Below, in pieces: positions 1 through 10,637 of a DNA stretch of 64,000 nucleotides. Location: NCBI GenBank assembly GCA_035610365.1, contig CM069435.1:16543123-16607122 (forward strand). The letters run 5' to 3'. Origin of the DNA: Aquatica leii. Its lineage: Eukaryota; Arthropoda; Insecta; Coleoptera; Lampyridae. The notes beneath the pieces are model-generated. The model was not told the origin of the DNA, did no database searches, and worked only from the letters and a program-made list of their open reading frames with translations. The translations under genes and the position numbers were made by a program. The stretch's first letter is position 1; each line of letters begins with the position of its first letter.

Positions 1-330
1 TATTAACTTGTCATCTGCAAATAAAAACAAAGATCCATCTTCCATTTTAAGTATGTTTTCTAGAACTTTAATATCTGTTGCTTTCTTAGGAGATCCACGT
101 GGGCATGTCGCACGCGGTTTACAGTCTTTTTTATACACGAATCTGACGGAACAGTAACTATTAACTCGTGTTCAAAATTTTGCAATAGACCCATTGTTTC
201 TTGATATAAAAGATTTGCTGTTGCGTTCTCTTCTTGAGCTTTTTTCGTGGATTAGCAAGTATTTTTTTAAACTTTAATAGCCGCAACATAATTTTTGCAA
301 TCATGCTCTACTGCCTTTTCTATGATTAAC
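1..330 (-). pseudogene. MULE-type (KRBA2/FLYWCH-like) transposase N-terminal relic, partial
   Basis: Read on the minus strand from about 330 to the window edge, this stretch encodes a recognisable but broken protein. An HDCKNYVAAIKV segment is followed by two in-frame stops, then EENATANLLYQETMGLLQNF, then PSDSCIKKTVNRVRH. This order matches the region between the FLYWCH zinc finger and the MULE catalytic domain in insect Mutator-like transposases, where an H-x-H...AE..KR block precedes an LPS...L.R.I.R.R block. The catalytic domain would lie outside the window. Internal stops make it a pseudogene. The family assignment rests on motif memory only; a frameshifted unrelated gene cannot be excluded. 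Confidence 0.4.
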
Positions 331-609
331 TGGTTATTAAACTTTCACATTAACATCAAGAAGGGGTGGGAATTTTTTGATCCAACTTGGCAGAACAATT
401 TAGATAATCAGAGGTAGTTAATAATTAAAATTTTAAAGAAAAGAAACAAAGATAAACCGGATAGCTTATTGTATCTGTCGAGGATGGGTTGTTATTCAGT
501 CTTCTGTGCATAATTTTCCACACGTGTTCAATAAGCAAATGATGGAGATATCTGGGTGGCCATGGTTAGAGAGCAACATTAGCTACTTCGAATCAGTCCG
601 TAGAGGGTT

Positions 610-951
610 TTGCTATGTGGAGACGGGGTTTATCTTGTTGGAAGATTGGGTCTTGCAACAATATCAGGTTCTAGATTTACTGCTATTGGTTATAGCACTC
701 CATACCATAATCCCCACAGTATGATGTACATGTCGCTCAAAAGAAAATTAAACATTGCACCGTTTCCCATTTTTTCATCTGACTCTGATATGGTCATCAT
801 GCGTCTCCAAAGAGAATTGGGACTTATCACTGAAGACTATTCTATGTCATTACAGGTTCCAGTAGAGTCCTACACCACTCCAAACGTTGATGTCGGTGTT
901 GAGCCTTTAGTGCTAGCGCAAGATGTGGCCGATAGGATTGCAATCCAATAA
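610..951 (+). CDS. unrecognised 113-codon ORF
   Basis: An open frame of 113 codons with more balanced codon composition than the AT-rich ORFs elsewhere. It contains SSDSDMVIMRLQREL and VGVEPLVLAQDVADRIAIQ stretches. I see no catalytic motif, membrane segment or signal peptide. A partly overlapping frame (506-724) covers the same sequence. It lies between a MULE relic and a PLE relic, so a transposon origin is likely, but I do not recognise the product. Confidence 0.2.
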   Translation: MLCGDGVYLVGRLGLATISGSRFTAIGYSTPYHNPHSMMYMSLKRKLNIAPFPIFSSDSDMVIMRLQRELGLITEDYSMSLQVPVESYTTPNVDVGVEPLVLAQDVADRIAIQ

Positions 952-1044
952 TTCTGATTTGACGGTAAATTGTCTGAAGGATTACACGACGATTTTTTTT
1001 ACTTATCTATTGATTGACGATTGATCTGGTACTGGAAAATCGGT

Positions 1045-1195
1045 TTCTTTTTATTAAAATTGTAATTGTTACATGGCAGGTAATTTCAAATATGTTATCA
1101 ATAATTAGTACTACAAGAAGTACACTTACATTTTAGACTACAAAAATGGTGTGTCTTGACCTACACTATGAAGCCAATTAATCACAAGAACTAAC
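1045..1195 (-). repeat. distal arm of PLE inverted terminal repeat
   Basis: This segment is a close reverse complement of 2335-2490. Shared blocks include the stretch around the CCTGCCATGTAAC / GTTACATGGCAGG pair and the CACAAGAACTAAC end. It lies on the downstream side of the minus-strand PLE coding relic. Inverted or tandem copies of the terminal region (pseudo-LTRs) are usual for Penelope-like elements. Confidence 0.75.
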
Positions 1196-1379
1196 AGTGA
1201 AAATAAATAAACACAAGAACAAATACAACACAACAGTAAGAAACGTGGACTTAGAACATACTGTGAATTACTCAATTCAAGGTTAATAGATAAATATTAC
1301 GGACATAGCTGGGGAAACCTTACATTACTTTATCTTAGTGATATGAGTCTTATAAATAATGCTTAAGTTTTAAGTAACA

Positions 1380-2332
1380 TTGTTAAATTTACTATGTTTT
1401 GTTATGAAAATCATTTCCGCTATTAATCTTTTTCTGTAATTTGGTTCAACATCTAAAATTGAAGGGTTATTAAAATCAAAATTGTGTCCCATTTCTACAT
1501 GGTGTAATGCTAACGCTGATTCAGTTTTTTTCTTTTCACAATCATATTTGTGGTTTTTTAATCGGTTAACTTTTTGTTGTTTGTCCTACCTAACATTTAC
1601 TGCAGTTTAAACAGTCGATCTTATAGACAACACTATGTCGCTCAACCATGTTAGTGTTATCTTTGTTTTTTATGCACAGCATGTTGTAGATGTTATTTCT
1701 ATTGTCAGTAGCTAATTGCATGTTTGTTGTTTTTACTATTGGAATGATTTCATTAGTTAGTCCTGGTACGTTAATGATAGAAGCGTAAGTTAAGTTTGAA
1801 TTAGAGGCATTTGGTGGTGGTGGAATAGTGTTAATTACGTTATTGTTAAATAGTATTGGGTTGATTATGTTGTTACGGTAGTTGTTTTTTCGGAGTATCT
1901 TTTTTAGAATGTTAAAGTTTTTATTGTGGAATTATGAACTACTAAGTTTAATTATTTTTTTTTCATTGATTTAATAATATTAATCTTCTGGTGGTGAGGA
2001 TGTTTTGATAAGTAATTAATAGTCCTATTGGACGCCATTGGTTTGGTGTACCATTCCGTGAATAAACCGTTTATGTTCGTATCTTTGATAAGTTTAACAT
2101 CTAAAAAAGGTAAACAACCATCTTGTTCCAATTTAAACGTAAATTTGAGGTGGGCGTTATAGTTATTGAAAATGTTCAGAGTATAGTCAATTGCACTATC
2201 AGGAATACATGTTATAATATGTTTAACATAACATGGTAAGACTGTTGGTTGGTAATTAGGGTTTTTTAGGACAAAATTAATTAGATCGTTCATTACCAAG
2301 TTAGCTAAGATAGGTGATGCAGGATTGCCCAT
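1380..2332 (-). pseudogene. Penelope-like element reverse transcriptase and GIY-YIG endonuclease relic
   Basis: The minus-strand ORF 2332-1952 (126 aa) begins MGNPASPILANLVM, the PLE/group II-like RT block just before the catalytic YxDD. The YVDD box is damaged to CYVKHIIT, so the second catalytic aspartates are lost. It continues through FKLEQDGCLPFLDV and YTKPMASNRTINYLSKHPHHQK, the RT thumb-proximal region. Further along the minus strand, in broken frames (about 1680-1480), come VVYKIDCLNCSKC, a damaged VGQT and SALALHHVEMGHNFDF, which is a GIY-YIG endonuclease with its Cys cluster. RT followed by C-terminal GIY-YIG is diagnostic for PLEs. The N-terminal half is missing: the ORF abuts the inverted repeat at 2335. 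Confidence 0.85.
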
Positions 2333-2334
2333 AT

Positions 2335-2570
2335 GTTAGTTCTTGTGATTAATTGGCTTCATAGTGTAGGTCAAGACACACCTTTTTTGTAGTCTAAAAT
2401 GTAAGCGTACTTCTTGTAGTACTAATTATTGATAACATATTTGAAATTACCTGCCATGTAACAATCACAATTTTTAATAAAACTGAGGCCTGAATAGGTA
2501 CGCACTCAGCCGCACGAAACGTTGCCTTACATAGAAACATAAAGTGTTTTAATACCCCTTCTCATAGAAA
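2335..2570 (+). repeat. PLE pseudo-LTR, inverted arm next to the coding end
   Basis: Reverse complement of 1045-1195 over 2335-2490, then unique terminal sequence with a hammerhead-like motif and an A/T-rich tail ending in a CCCCTTCTC block. The same motif order (hammerhead, ATA-rich spacer, AAAGTG, TTTTA, CCCCT) occurs at 48951-49050. The two are therefore related terminal repeats of one PLE family. Confidence 0.7.
2481..2532 (+). ncRNA. degenerate type I hammerhead ribozyme motif in PLE terminus
   Basis: CTGAATA (expected CTGANGA; one core change) at 2490-2496 is followed by a stem II, GTACG...CGCAC, with one mismatch. Then come GAAA at 2516-2519 and CGTT before the predicted cleavage point after 2523. 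Stem I pairs TGAGGC (2484-2489) with GCCTTA (2524-2529) over six pairs including one G-U. Stem III is only about two pairs. That is known of PLE hammerheads, which are thought to work as dimers. The core change suggests this copy is inactive. Confidence 0.55.
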
Positions 2571-2599
2571 AACCTATAAGAAATCGTGTTAAGTCCAAT

Positions 2600-5435
2600 T
2601 AAGGAGGAGCATAATATACAACTTACCTTAATTTTTGATGTCAGAGAGTAAAACTTTACCGCCAGTTTTGAAATATCGCTGCGGTAAGATAAAACCAATT
2701 TAATCTTTTCTAGGATAGAAAGAGTGCTTAACATCGCAATAAATACAAAAAGATGAATATTTGAGAAGCAATATGGTACGTAATGTAAAGCAAATGAGCT
2801 AAAATAGGTTGAAAAAAATAACTGGGAAGACCCAGAACATTATGGGAAGCGTAAGAAAAGTTATGAGCGAATGAAATCTCCGATAGAAAAATTGTATTGA
2901 CAGAAAAAAATAGAGGAAAATTTGACGGCGACGATATATGATGGTATCTCAAGTGGTGTATTTGGCACTCAGGGAATTTTAAACAGATTTCCACTTCTGA
3001 TCTGTTTTAGTTTTGTATATTTTATTAACGTAAAATTTTTTTAGATTGTGATTTGTAACCTATTTAGCTAGTTTCCGTCGCATATGGTCATAGGAAAGGT
3101 TGTAAGTACTTAACTTTGTCGGATGAGTCGGTGCCCTGCGCCACCTTTCTTTGCGTGAAGAGAAAAAAAATCTTAAACCACCAAAGTTTGGGCCAGAGAA
3201 AGAAAATACCCAAATCCGCAATTCCAATTGTGCGTTGAAAAATAAAACTACCGAAAGATATTAAAGACTAAAAGTTTTGATACATTCTAAGCTAGTATTG
3301 CATTAACAGCCGATAAACAGAGAAAACAAGCAGAAAAATATCACAGCGCAGATCTAGACTAAGTATTAGTCGTTATTATTATAATTAACCCTTTTAGAAC
3401 AAACATAAGCGGCGTTTACTTCCTAATCTCCTCACAGAACAAAGTTATATAATTACGATAGTAATCTTAATATTAATGACGTTCATTTCAATTTAAATGA
3501 CACAAAACAATTATCTTAATTTACAGGATACCGAACGATACTCGAAGTTTAACATTAGCAATACGGTTACGTTATTACGTAGTCCGTGACCTCGTAGCAC
3601 GATTATAAATTAACACACAATTGTTTATGTGCCGAGCAATTACAAATTGGTTTCTATAAACTCCGCCAAATTTTACGGCAAAACGACTCTACAGTAGTGG
3701 CCTAGTCCCACGTGTGTTCCCGCTTGTCTCGTCATAATAATAATTTGAAAGCAATAAATAGCTCAAAGTACTATCAAAAACTATGACCTTTTGTTAATGA
3801 TTACACTGTTTCATAAGTTAATTATGGGTCGAGTAACAACCTCAGTGGTGGAACGTCGTTAATTAAATTCGGGGGCAACAAACAAGCGCTAAAAAACAAG
3901 AAAATTTGCAATTTGATACCACGTGTGGATACATTTGAAACTAACTTCAATGCGATCTTTGAACATAAAACTCAAGAAATTACTTTTCAGTCGTCCCTTA
4001 AAAGTGTAGATGTGATGCATCAAGAAAAATTTTCTAAAAAAATCATAAGATACATAGTTGATGGATGACAAAATGAATTCCCTTACTCCTTACTAGAACG
4101 CATTTAAAATTGTTACACAACCCCTATAAGTAGTTACTTTAGCATTTTTAAAGTATTTTGAAAGTATTTAAATGCTTGATTAGTTTACCGTATGATATTG
4201 TAAACCACAATAAATCCTAAAACAGACATAAACATCTGTTACATTTTTAATTACCGAATTTACTCTAACTTTTAATATTAATTCCTTTTTTATTTATTGT
4301 GATTTGTGATTGTTTAACAAGGAAATTTAATGTATATATAAAGCTATTATCATTAATTTTTGAATATGAATGTAATTGCGGCCAAGTATATTGTTCAGGT
4401 GCGCCAAGAGAAAACAAACGAAACAACCTTTGATGTTTTTGTTTACAGCCTAAAGCTGTTAATTTTAAAACATCTTTTGTTGGCATTTATGCAAGCAAAA
4501 GCTCAAATTGTTGTGCAAATTAAAGTATCAATTATTAATTTAAAAGCGACGTTGCGTAATTCTAATAGATAATCTTAGAAATTTTCATTATAAAAAACTT
4601 TCGTCAACAAAGCTTAGAAATATTGTTAAAAAATTTATATTAAACTCACAACTGCTACTAAATTACAATAAAAAGTTACTAGAAGGCGCTAGACCGTACA
4701 AAGTTATCAATATTGGAACGAAACAGATGCGTCCAAACGAAAAGATTTATTTTTCTAATTTCAATTTTAAACCTTTTTTTTTCTTTTAGTTGTTGAAGTT
4801 CAATTATGTTTAATAACCATTAAAGATTATTTGTAAAATGCAACTCGTACAAAAAGTTTTTAAACAACCACTTACGGTAGATTCAACGAAAAAATATCTA
4901 AGTCATGAAGTCTGTAATAAGAAAACTTTTGGCAAAGTGGGTCGTAGATTAAAGGAAACACGAGCTATTTGCTTGGGTTGAAGCAAGGGAGAAAATGCTA
5001 GTGTAATAAAAATTGAACAACGATTTATTATTAAAAACAAAAAGCGTTAAAACGTTTACATATTCTTTTTGCAAACTTCTATATAATAATGTAAAACAGC
5101 TTATCATAAGTGTTATAAATATTATAATAACCTACAAAATGTTATTGTAGCTCAAATAAATTTATTTACACAAGAATACATAAAATATATTAAACTGTAT
5201 TAGATAAATATTAAAATTTACTCGTTTTTGTCTTCGAATTTCTCCGTTTTTTAGTGTGCTTTTTGTTTCTGCGAGTTTCTGTGATAGGTTTTCTTCAATA
5301 TACATACAATTAAGATTATGTAACATTTAATTAGTGCATTATAAATAAGCCTTGTACAGTTATGCAATAAAAATACTTCAAATATGAACAAAAAATACTG
5401 ATGTGTTTTATATAAGTTTTATTATTTATTTTTTA
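2600..5435. other. AT-rich DNA without recognisable genes
   Basis: Only short, low-complexity open frames are present (for example at 2728-2994 and 4265-4572 on the minus strand). None shows family motifs. I see no RNA gene or transposon termini here. Confidence 0.5.
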
Positions 5436-5437
5436 TA

Positions 5438-5788
5438 CCGGGTGTCCCATTTGAAGTAAAACGGGCATATATCTCAAAAACGAGAAACAAAAAAAAATGT
5501 TTCAGATAAAAGTTGAAGTATTTCAAGGGGGACATGTGATGCAAGTTTCCACTTCTTGAGGAACGATAGATTTCAAGGTCATTTGATGGTCAACTTTACT
5601 TTTTTAAATAGAAACCTATATTTTTTATTCTATATTATTACTCCCTATAAAAAGATAAACAACTTTTGTAGAAACCATTTTTTAGTTTAGCGCACAGTTT
5701 CACAGATATTTTAACGTCAAGATTTGATTCAAGAAATGCATGTTACACACATAGTACATGTAAATTACTAGTCAGAAACAAAAGAAAC
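5438..5788 (+). repeat. left terminal inverted repeat of DD41D element
   Basis: It pairs with 7084-7433 from the first base (CCGGGTGTCCCATTTG) to the GTCAGAAACAAAAGAAAC block at its inner edge. The inner boundary lies about 80 bp past the stop codon of the minus-strand transposase, so the repeat covers all of the 3' flank outward. Confidence 0.93.
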
Positions 5789-5865
5789 ATTTATTCATTG
5801 TAAAATTAACACAAACTATACTATTTTTTTCAAATATTTATCTCGAGTAACAACAACACGGATGA

Positions 5866-6948
5866 TTACATAAGGTGTTCAAATGTACCCCCATTTACGT
5901 CAATACACAATTGTAATCTACGGTGCAAGTGTTGTATGCACTGTAGGAGAACATTTTGTGGAATATTTTCACAAACATTCCTTATACGGTACCGCATGTC
6001 TTCTTCAGTAGTCGGCTGATTTCGGAAAACTACATTTTTAATATGTCCCCATAAAAAGAAGTCCGGAGGAGTAAGGTCCGGAGATCTAGCCGGCCAGGAA
6101 ATGTACCCACGGCGGCCAATCCAGCGTTGTGGGAAGACATTGTCTAAGTGGTTTCTAACCTCCCGTGCGTAATGTGCAAGCGCACCATCTTGCTGAAACC
6201 ACATTTCCAATCTCGTCTGAAGATCTACATCTTCTAGCAAATATGGCAAATCATTTTGCAGAAAGTCGAAGTAACGTATACCATTTAGAGTTTCGTTAAA
6301 GAAATGTGGTCCAATAAGATGTCCATTTACAATTCCACACCAAACGTTTATGCTCCATCTGTGTTGGTGGTCAACTGCTCTGTACCAATGGGGATTTTCA
6401 GCCGCCCAGTAGTGGCAGTTGTGGCGGTTTAATAATCCAGTGTTCTGAAACGTGGCTTCGTCGCTAAAAAGTACTAAATGAAAAAAATTAGGGTGCTCCG
6501 CAAACTGTCTTAAAGCCCAGCGACAAAACTCTAAACGTCGAATCTTATCTTCTTCTGTCAGTTCTTGATTGATAGTAATATGGTATGGATGAAATTTTGC
6601 GGATTTTAAAAGTCTTTGCGCTGTAGATTTGGGAACACCTAAATCACGTTGAATTTCTCTTAAACTAATATGAGGATGTTGATGTACCAAGACTAAGACT
6701 GCCAAAAGACGGGGATCATCATTATTAACATCACCTGCATTTATTCTGTTTTGGGTTCGTTTTAGACTTCCAAGTCGGGCCTTTCGCACAATTCTAATAA
6801 TTGTAGCAGCAGTTGGATGATGACGTCTCTGGGGATATCTTCTTCTGTATAACCTTGCAGCACTTTGATAATTTTCATGGCATTCACCAACAACTAAAAT
6901 AATATCTACTATTTCACTTGGTTGATAGTGACTCATGTTAAACGTCAA
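5866..6948 (-). CDS. DD41D Tc1/mariner-type transposase with DUF4817-like N-terminus
   Basis: The 360-residue protein cuts and pastes its own element in the nucleus. Residues about 5-60 (SEIVDIILVVGECHENYQSA, then RLYRRRYPQRRHHP) form the DUF4817-type helix-turn-helix seen in many insect transposases. A second HTH follows (ISLREIQRDLGVPKSTAQRL). The DDE_3-type catalytic core has FSDEATF, FQQDGALAH and SPDLTPPDFFLW. Forty-one residues separate the second and third catalytic Asp, giving the DD41D spacing of the rosa/Visitor-like branch. WIGRRG before the third motif is typical. The length is normal and all three Asp are present. The start may be the first Met or the fifth residue (MSHYQPSE). 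No stop or frameshift is visible. Confidence 0.93.
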   Translation of the reverse strand: MTFNMSHYQPSEIVDIILVVGECHENYQSAARLYRRRYPQRRHHPTAATIIRIVRKARLGSLKRTQNRINAGDVNNDDPRLLAVLVLVHQHPHISLREIQRDLGVPKSTAQRLLKSAKFHPYHITINQELTEEDKIRRLEFCRWALRQFAEHPNFFHLVLFSDEATFQNTGLLNRHNCHYWAAENPHWYRAVDHQHRWSINVWCGIVNGHLIGPHFFNETLNGIRYFDFLQNDLPYLLEDVDLQTRLEMWFQQDGALAHYAREVRNHLDNVFPQRWIGRRGYISWPARSPDLTPPDFFLWGHIKNVVFRNQPTTEEDMRYRIRNVCENIPQNVLLQCIQHLHRRLQLCIDVNGGTFEHLM

Positions 6949-7083
6949 ACTTGTGTTATTATTTAGACTTAGTACCTAATAAAAAAGTTGACAATTTGAA
7001 ATGCTACTACTTGATGTAAAGCAAACATTTGTTTTTGGGATTACTACATTAGGTACTTAAATAAAATAGCACAAGCATGCTTA

Positions 7084-7433
7084 GTTTCTTTTGTTTCTGA
7101 CTAGTAATTTACATGTACTATGTGTGTAACATGCATTTCTTGCATCAAATCTTGACGTTAAAATATCTGTGAAACTGTGCGCTAAACTAAAAAATGGTCT
7201 CTACAAAAGTTGTTTATCTTTTTATAGGGAGTAATAATAAAGAATAAAAAATATAGGTTTCTATTTAAAAAAGTAAAGTTGACCTTCAAATGACCTTGAA
7301 ATCTATCGTTCCTCAAGAAGTGGAAACTTGCATCACATGTCCCCCTTGAAATACTTCAACTTTTATCTGAAACATTTTTTTTGTTTCTCGTTTTCGAGAT
7401 ATTTGCCCGTTTTACTTCAAATGGGACACCCAG
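7084..7433 (-). repeat. right terminal inverted repeat of DD41D element
   Basis: Mirror of 5438-5788, ending CAAATGGGACACCCAG immediately before the TA duplication. The promoter of the minus-strand transposase (ATG at 6948) must lie in or just inside this repeat. Confidence 0.93.
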
Positions 7434-7435
7434 TA

Positions 7436-8750
7436 TATTACACACGACACAATAGTGGTAAATTTAAAATCTAAACCTTTTGGTGAAAAATTTTTTTTTT
7501 TTGTTTGATTTTGTAACACTTTACTTATGGTTTTCAGTTGCTGATAATTTGTCTTCTTTAATAACATATGTGGTTCGCTTTATCTAACACTTTCAAATTG
7601 TTTGATCAAACTCTAAAATTCTAAAAACGATAAGTATTCGCTACACATTGTTCTACGTCGGCAGTTTTATCCAGAGACTTTAAAACTGTATGGTTTGCCA
7701 CTTGTTGTCTTGGTTTTTCAAAGCTCTTCTAAAAAGTTTCGGAACGTGTTTTTCTTATTATAGACTCGTAAGGAATATTCTGTTTGGTATACTTTTTCAA
7801 AAACTTCCAAAATACTTCACTTTTTAATTTTGTTAACGGTATGTCGGCACTAATAAAAGCTGTACACAATTTTTCAGTAAATTCTAAAAGTTTTTGCAAA
7901 AATTACATGCTTCCATTTCTTGTTCAATTATTGTAGTCTTTGCCAAACTGCCTTTCTGTTACGGATATACGTTTTTCTTCTTTTGGCCTCTTAAAAGATG
8001 TTTTGTAAACACATTTTTCAAAGAAACTGATTCTTTCTTTAATTTGTTACGGTAAACCGTAAACCTGCACTAAGCTAAAGTGCGATCACTTATGTACCAA
8101 TAACTTAATCACCCTAAAGAAAGTAACTAATACGATTCAGCCTGATATTTGATGTGTCAATTATAAATTAATTCAAAAGAGCGTCAAAACGAGGAGAAAT
8201 ATACACTACAAATGCCCGTTTTCACCTGACAACGCTTACGGTAGATAAATTGACTCACACAAGTCTAACAACTAGTATATTTATTCCAACGTCAACGTAA
8301 AAACAGTAAAAGAGCAAGACGAATAAAAAATATATAATAAATAATGGTTTGCAAACAATATTAGAGTAAACGGGCACTTAAATTAGGCAACACCTCGTAC
8401 GCATAAGCAGTGAATGACTTAACGTTGCATTGAATAAATTAAAATATGTCAATACAAAAACAATTAAATTATCACAATAATAAAGCAAAACGCTCTGTTT
8501 AAAACTTGTTAAATAAATACAGAAAGTTGCGTAACGTTAATCGTGATAACAAGCGCATATGTCGAGTCGTTTGTGCATACGATCGACACCAAACAAATAA
8601 TTAAATACAAGAAACAAGGTACTTACTCAGCGTTTCTGATATGCGATTAACTAATGTCATATCCAAAACATCTTCCTAAAATTTCAGAAAATTAAGCTGA
8701 TACATACTGAATCAAAATATCACAAATAAGATGCTAAAAGTTTTATACCA
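7436..8750. other. AT-rich DNA, no gene; possible repeat segment at 8380-8680
   Basis: No ORF with family motifs. The stretch from GGCAACACCTCG (8384) to ACTTACTCAGCG (8621) resembles parts of 13083-13310 plus 15521-15700 and of 41790-42170. This suggests a diverged interspersed repeat. Confidence 0.35.
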
Positions 8751-8756
8751 TGATTA

Positions 8757-9290
8757 AAACCAAAGTGCGCTTAGCTTCCCAAGGTCGTTAAGTTATATTA
8801 ACAGGTATGCCACCAATTTATTGTAATTTTTTGCTCCGGCAGAGGATATACAAACCTTTATTTGCCTATGTCCATGTAACATAGGTTAGAGGCTGACCGG
8901 AATGACATCTAACTAATACGGTTTAATTCTTGTATTCTGTGTATGCTTTATCAGTTAATTGAAATTTTTTGAAGTAGTAAACATGTGCGGGTGACCAAAC
9001 AAAAAGAAAATTAAATTGCGTTGTAAAATAGAAATGCATTTTTTCCCACCGAATCTCTCACAAACAACACATCAAAATCGCAATTAATTTACCCACTTAT
9101 AGTAAGGATGTTCCACGATATTTAAGATTTAGAAATCACTTGGGCACGGGGTTAGCACACGTGCTGTTTCCTTTATGTTACAAAAGGAAATATGATAACC
9201 AGTAACGTTTGACTTGTAGGTGACATTTACGACTGGGAAAAATTCATACAGCACGAGAAACCTTAACATGACATTTTCGTTATTTGATCA
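8757..9290 (+). repeat. diverged interspersed repeat R1, copy 1
   Basis: It shares ordered blocks with 49098-49620 and 62464-62990. There is an AACCAAAGTGCGC start (copies 1 and 3), an AGGTRTGCCACC block, AAATTGCGTTGTAAAA about 250 bp on, and ATTCATACAGCACG near the end. No coding capacity is visible; the type is unknown. Confidence 0.5.
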
Positions 9291-9689
9291 TCGTCGTTTG
9301 TTCATTCATCGCTAATCTACAACAATAACATTTTGGATAAATAACTTGTATTGTAAAGCTACTAAAAATTATGTATAACTATTGTAGATTATCCGATTGT
9401 GTTGAAAAGCGTAAATCTACGCATTTATAAGAGAAAGTATTTAAAATATGTCGCATGCATAAGTATCCGAAGCTTAGTAAAAACAAAATACCTTGAAGTT
9501 TGGATAAAAAAACCAAAAAATAGACAATTAAAATCTAGACGTAATCATCTTTTGTAACATTCAAGAAAATTTTTTGTAGTCGAGACCGTTGGATTTAAGA
9601 TGAGGATATTTTGATATTACGTTACGTTTTTTGTTAGTTGTTTGCATCCGTAGCTGAATTATGTTTGTGTTGAGTTTGGTTTTTGTTGT

Positions 9690-10330
9690 GGGTTTTGGTT
9701 TACCTCTGTCTACCAATCCAGCGATTTGAAAACGTCAGTATCAGACTGTGCGACTGAAATGTCAATACCCTTAGAACATACCGCACGTATATTTGAGACC
9801 ACTTGATTTTCTAACGGTTGCATATACATACATATATGTATCTCCGTCCAAATTTCCATTAATAACAAATGGACTAATTATATTCACTCCCATAATACCA
9901 ACTTATTTTCTGCCGTTTCTTAGTATGATATTCTATTATTAAACGTGAATTTTTGTCAGCCCAATAACGACAATTGTTCCTATTAACCTTACCATTTAAA
10001 TAGAAAGTAGTCTCATCAGAAAATTTCTGTCATTTTTTACGTATTATTTCACACTATCCAAATCTTTTATCGAAGTCACTTTCGTTCAATTCTTGAAATA
10101 GGTAAAATTTATAAGAAAATAGTTACTTTTTTTTTTTATTCTGTTGACAGATCTTTTACAAATTTACGTACGTAGGTACCTGAATATTCTTCAATAAGAG
10201 ACAGTGACACTTCTTCCGTTTTTTTTCTGGAGTTGTTGCCGATTTTGGTCGGCTAGTTCTTAGAAAATTTTTCACAGTTCTTTCTACTTGAAATCTTTGA
10301 ATCTTTGTTAGTGTTGAGTTAGAAATTAGT
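9690..10330 (-). pseudogene. decayed Tc1/mariner-type transposase
   Basis: Read on the minus strand in shifting frames. PTKIGNNSRKKTEEVSLSLI and FVKDLS form an HTH region, then YLFQELNESDFD after joining frames. FSDETTFYLNGKVNRNNCRYW holds the first catalytic Asp, followed by INGNLDGDTY and a damaged NRWIGRR. The order matches the intact element at 5866-6948, but sequence divergence is high, so it is a different family of the same clade. Several stops and frameshifts make it non-functional. I could not define its terminal repeats. Confidence 0.7.
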
Positions 10331-10616
10331 GGCGTAGTAGGTTGAACGCTTGAAGTTCAACCGCTAGAATTTATGTATTATAGGCTCTTCTTTTGCAGGT
10401 CTGGAAAACTTGCAAAGTGTACTTTTGCCAAAAGCACCTCTATCACATCTCGCCGTTTGGATTCGGCATTAAACTGTAGATAATAAAAATAAAAATGCAT
10501 GCAAGAGAGATGATTACAAACTGCGACAGCTGTATATAAACCGAAATAATATATTGTTACATGTTTATATATATTTACGTGTTTGCGATAAATACTAGTT
10601 TGTAATAAAATTCAGA

Positions 10617-10633
10617 CCCCACGTTGGGCGCCA
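10617..10633 (-). promoter_or_regulatory. tRNA-Lys primer binding site of an LTR retrotransposon
   Basis: The minus strand reads TGGCGCCCAACGTGGGG, the complement of the 3' end of a tRNA-Lys (CUU type), used as primer by gypsy-type elements and some retroviruses. It lies four bases inside the LTR end at 10638, as expected for a reverse-transcription start site. Confidence 0.75.
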
Positions 10634-10637
10634 CTTT

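Larger units (their letters stand above)
5438..7433 (-). mobile_element. complete DD41D Tc1/mariner-superfamily transposon
   Basis: A 1996 bp element bounded by TA dinucleotides (5436-5437 and 7434-7435). Its ends read CCGGGTGTCCC and, reversed from the right, CTGGGTGTCCC. The terminal inverted repeats are about 350 bp (5438-5788 and 7084-7433) and nearly identical, with only scattered mismatches. Between them lies a single uninterrupted 360-codon transposase. TA duplication, long repeats and an intact gene indicate a young, possibly autonomous copy. Confidence 0.93.
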
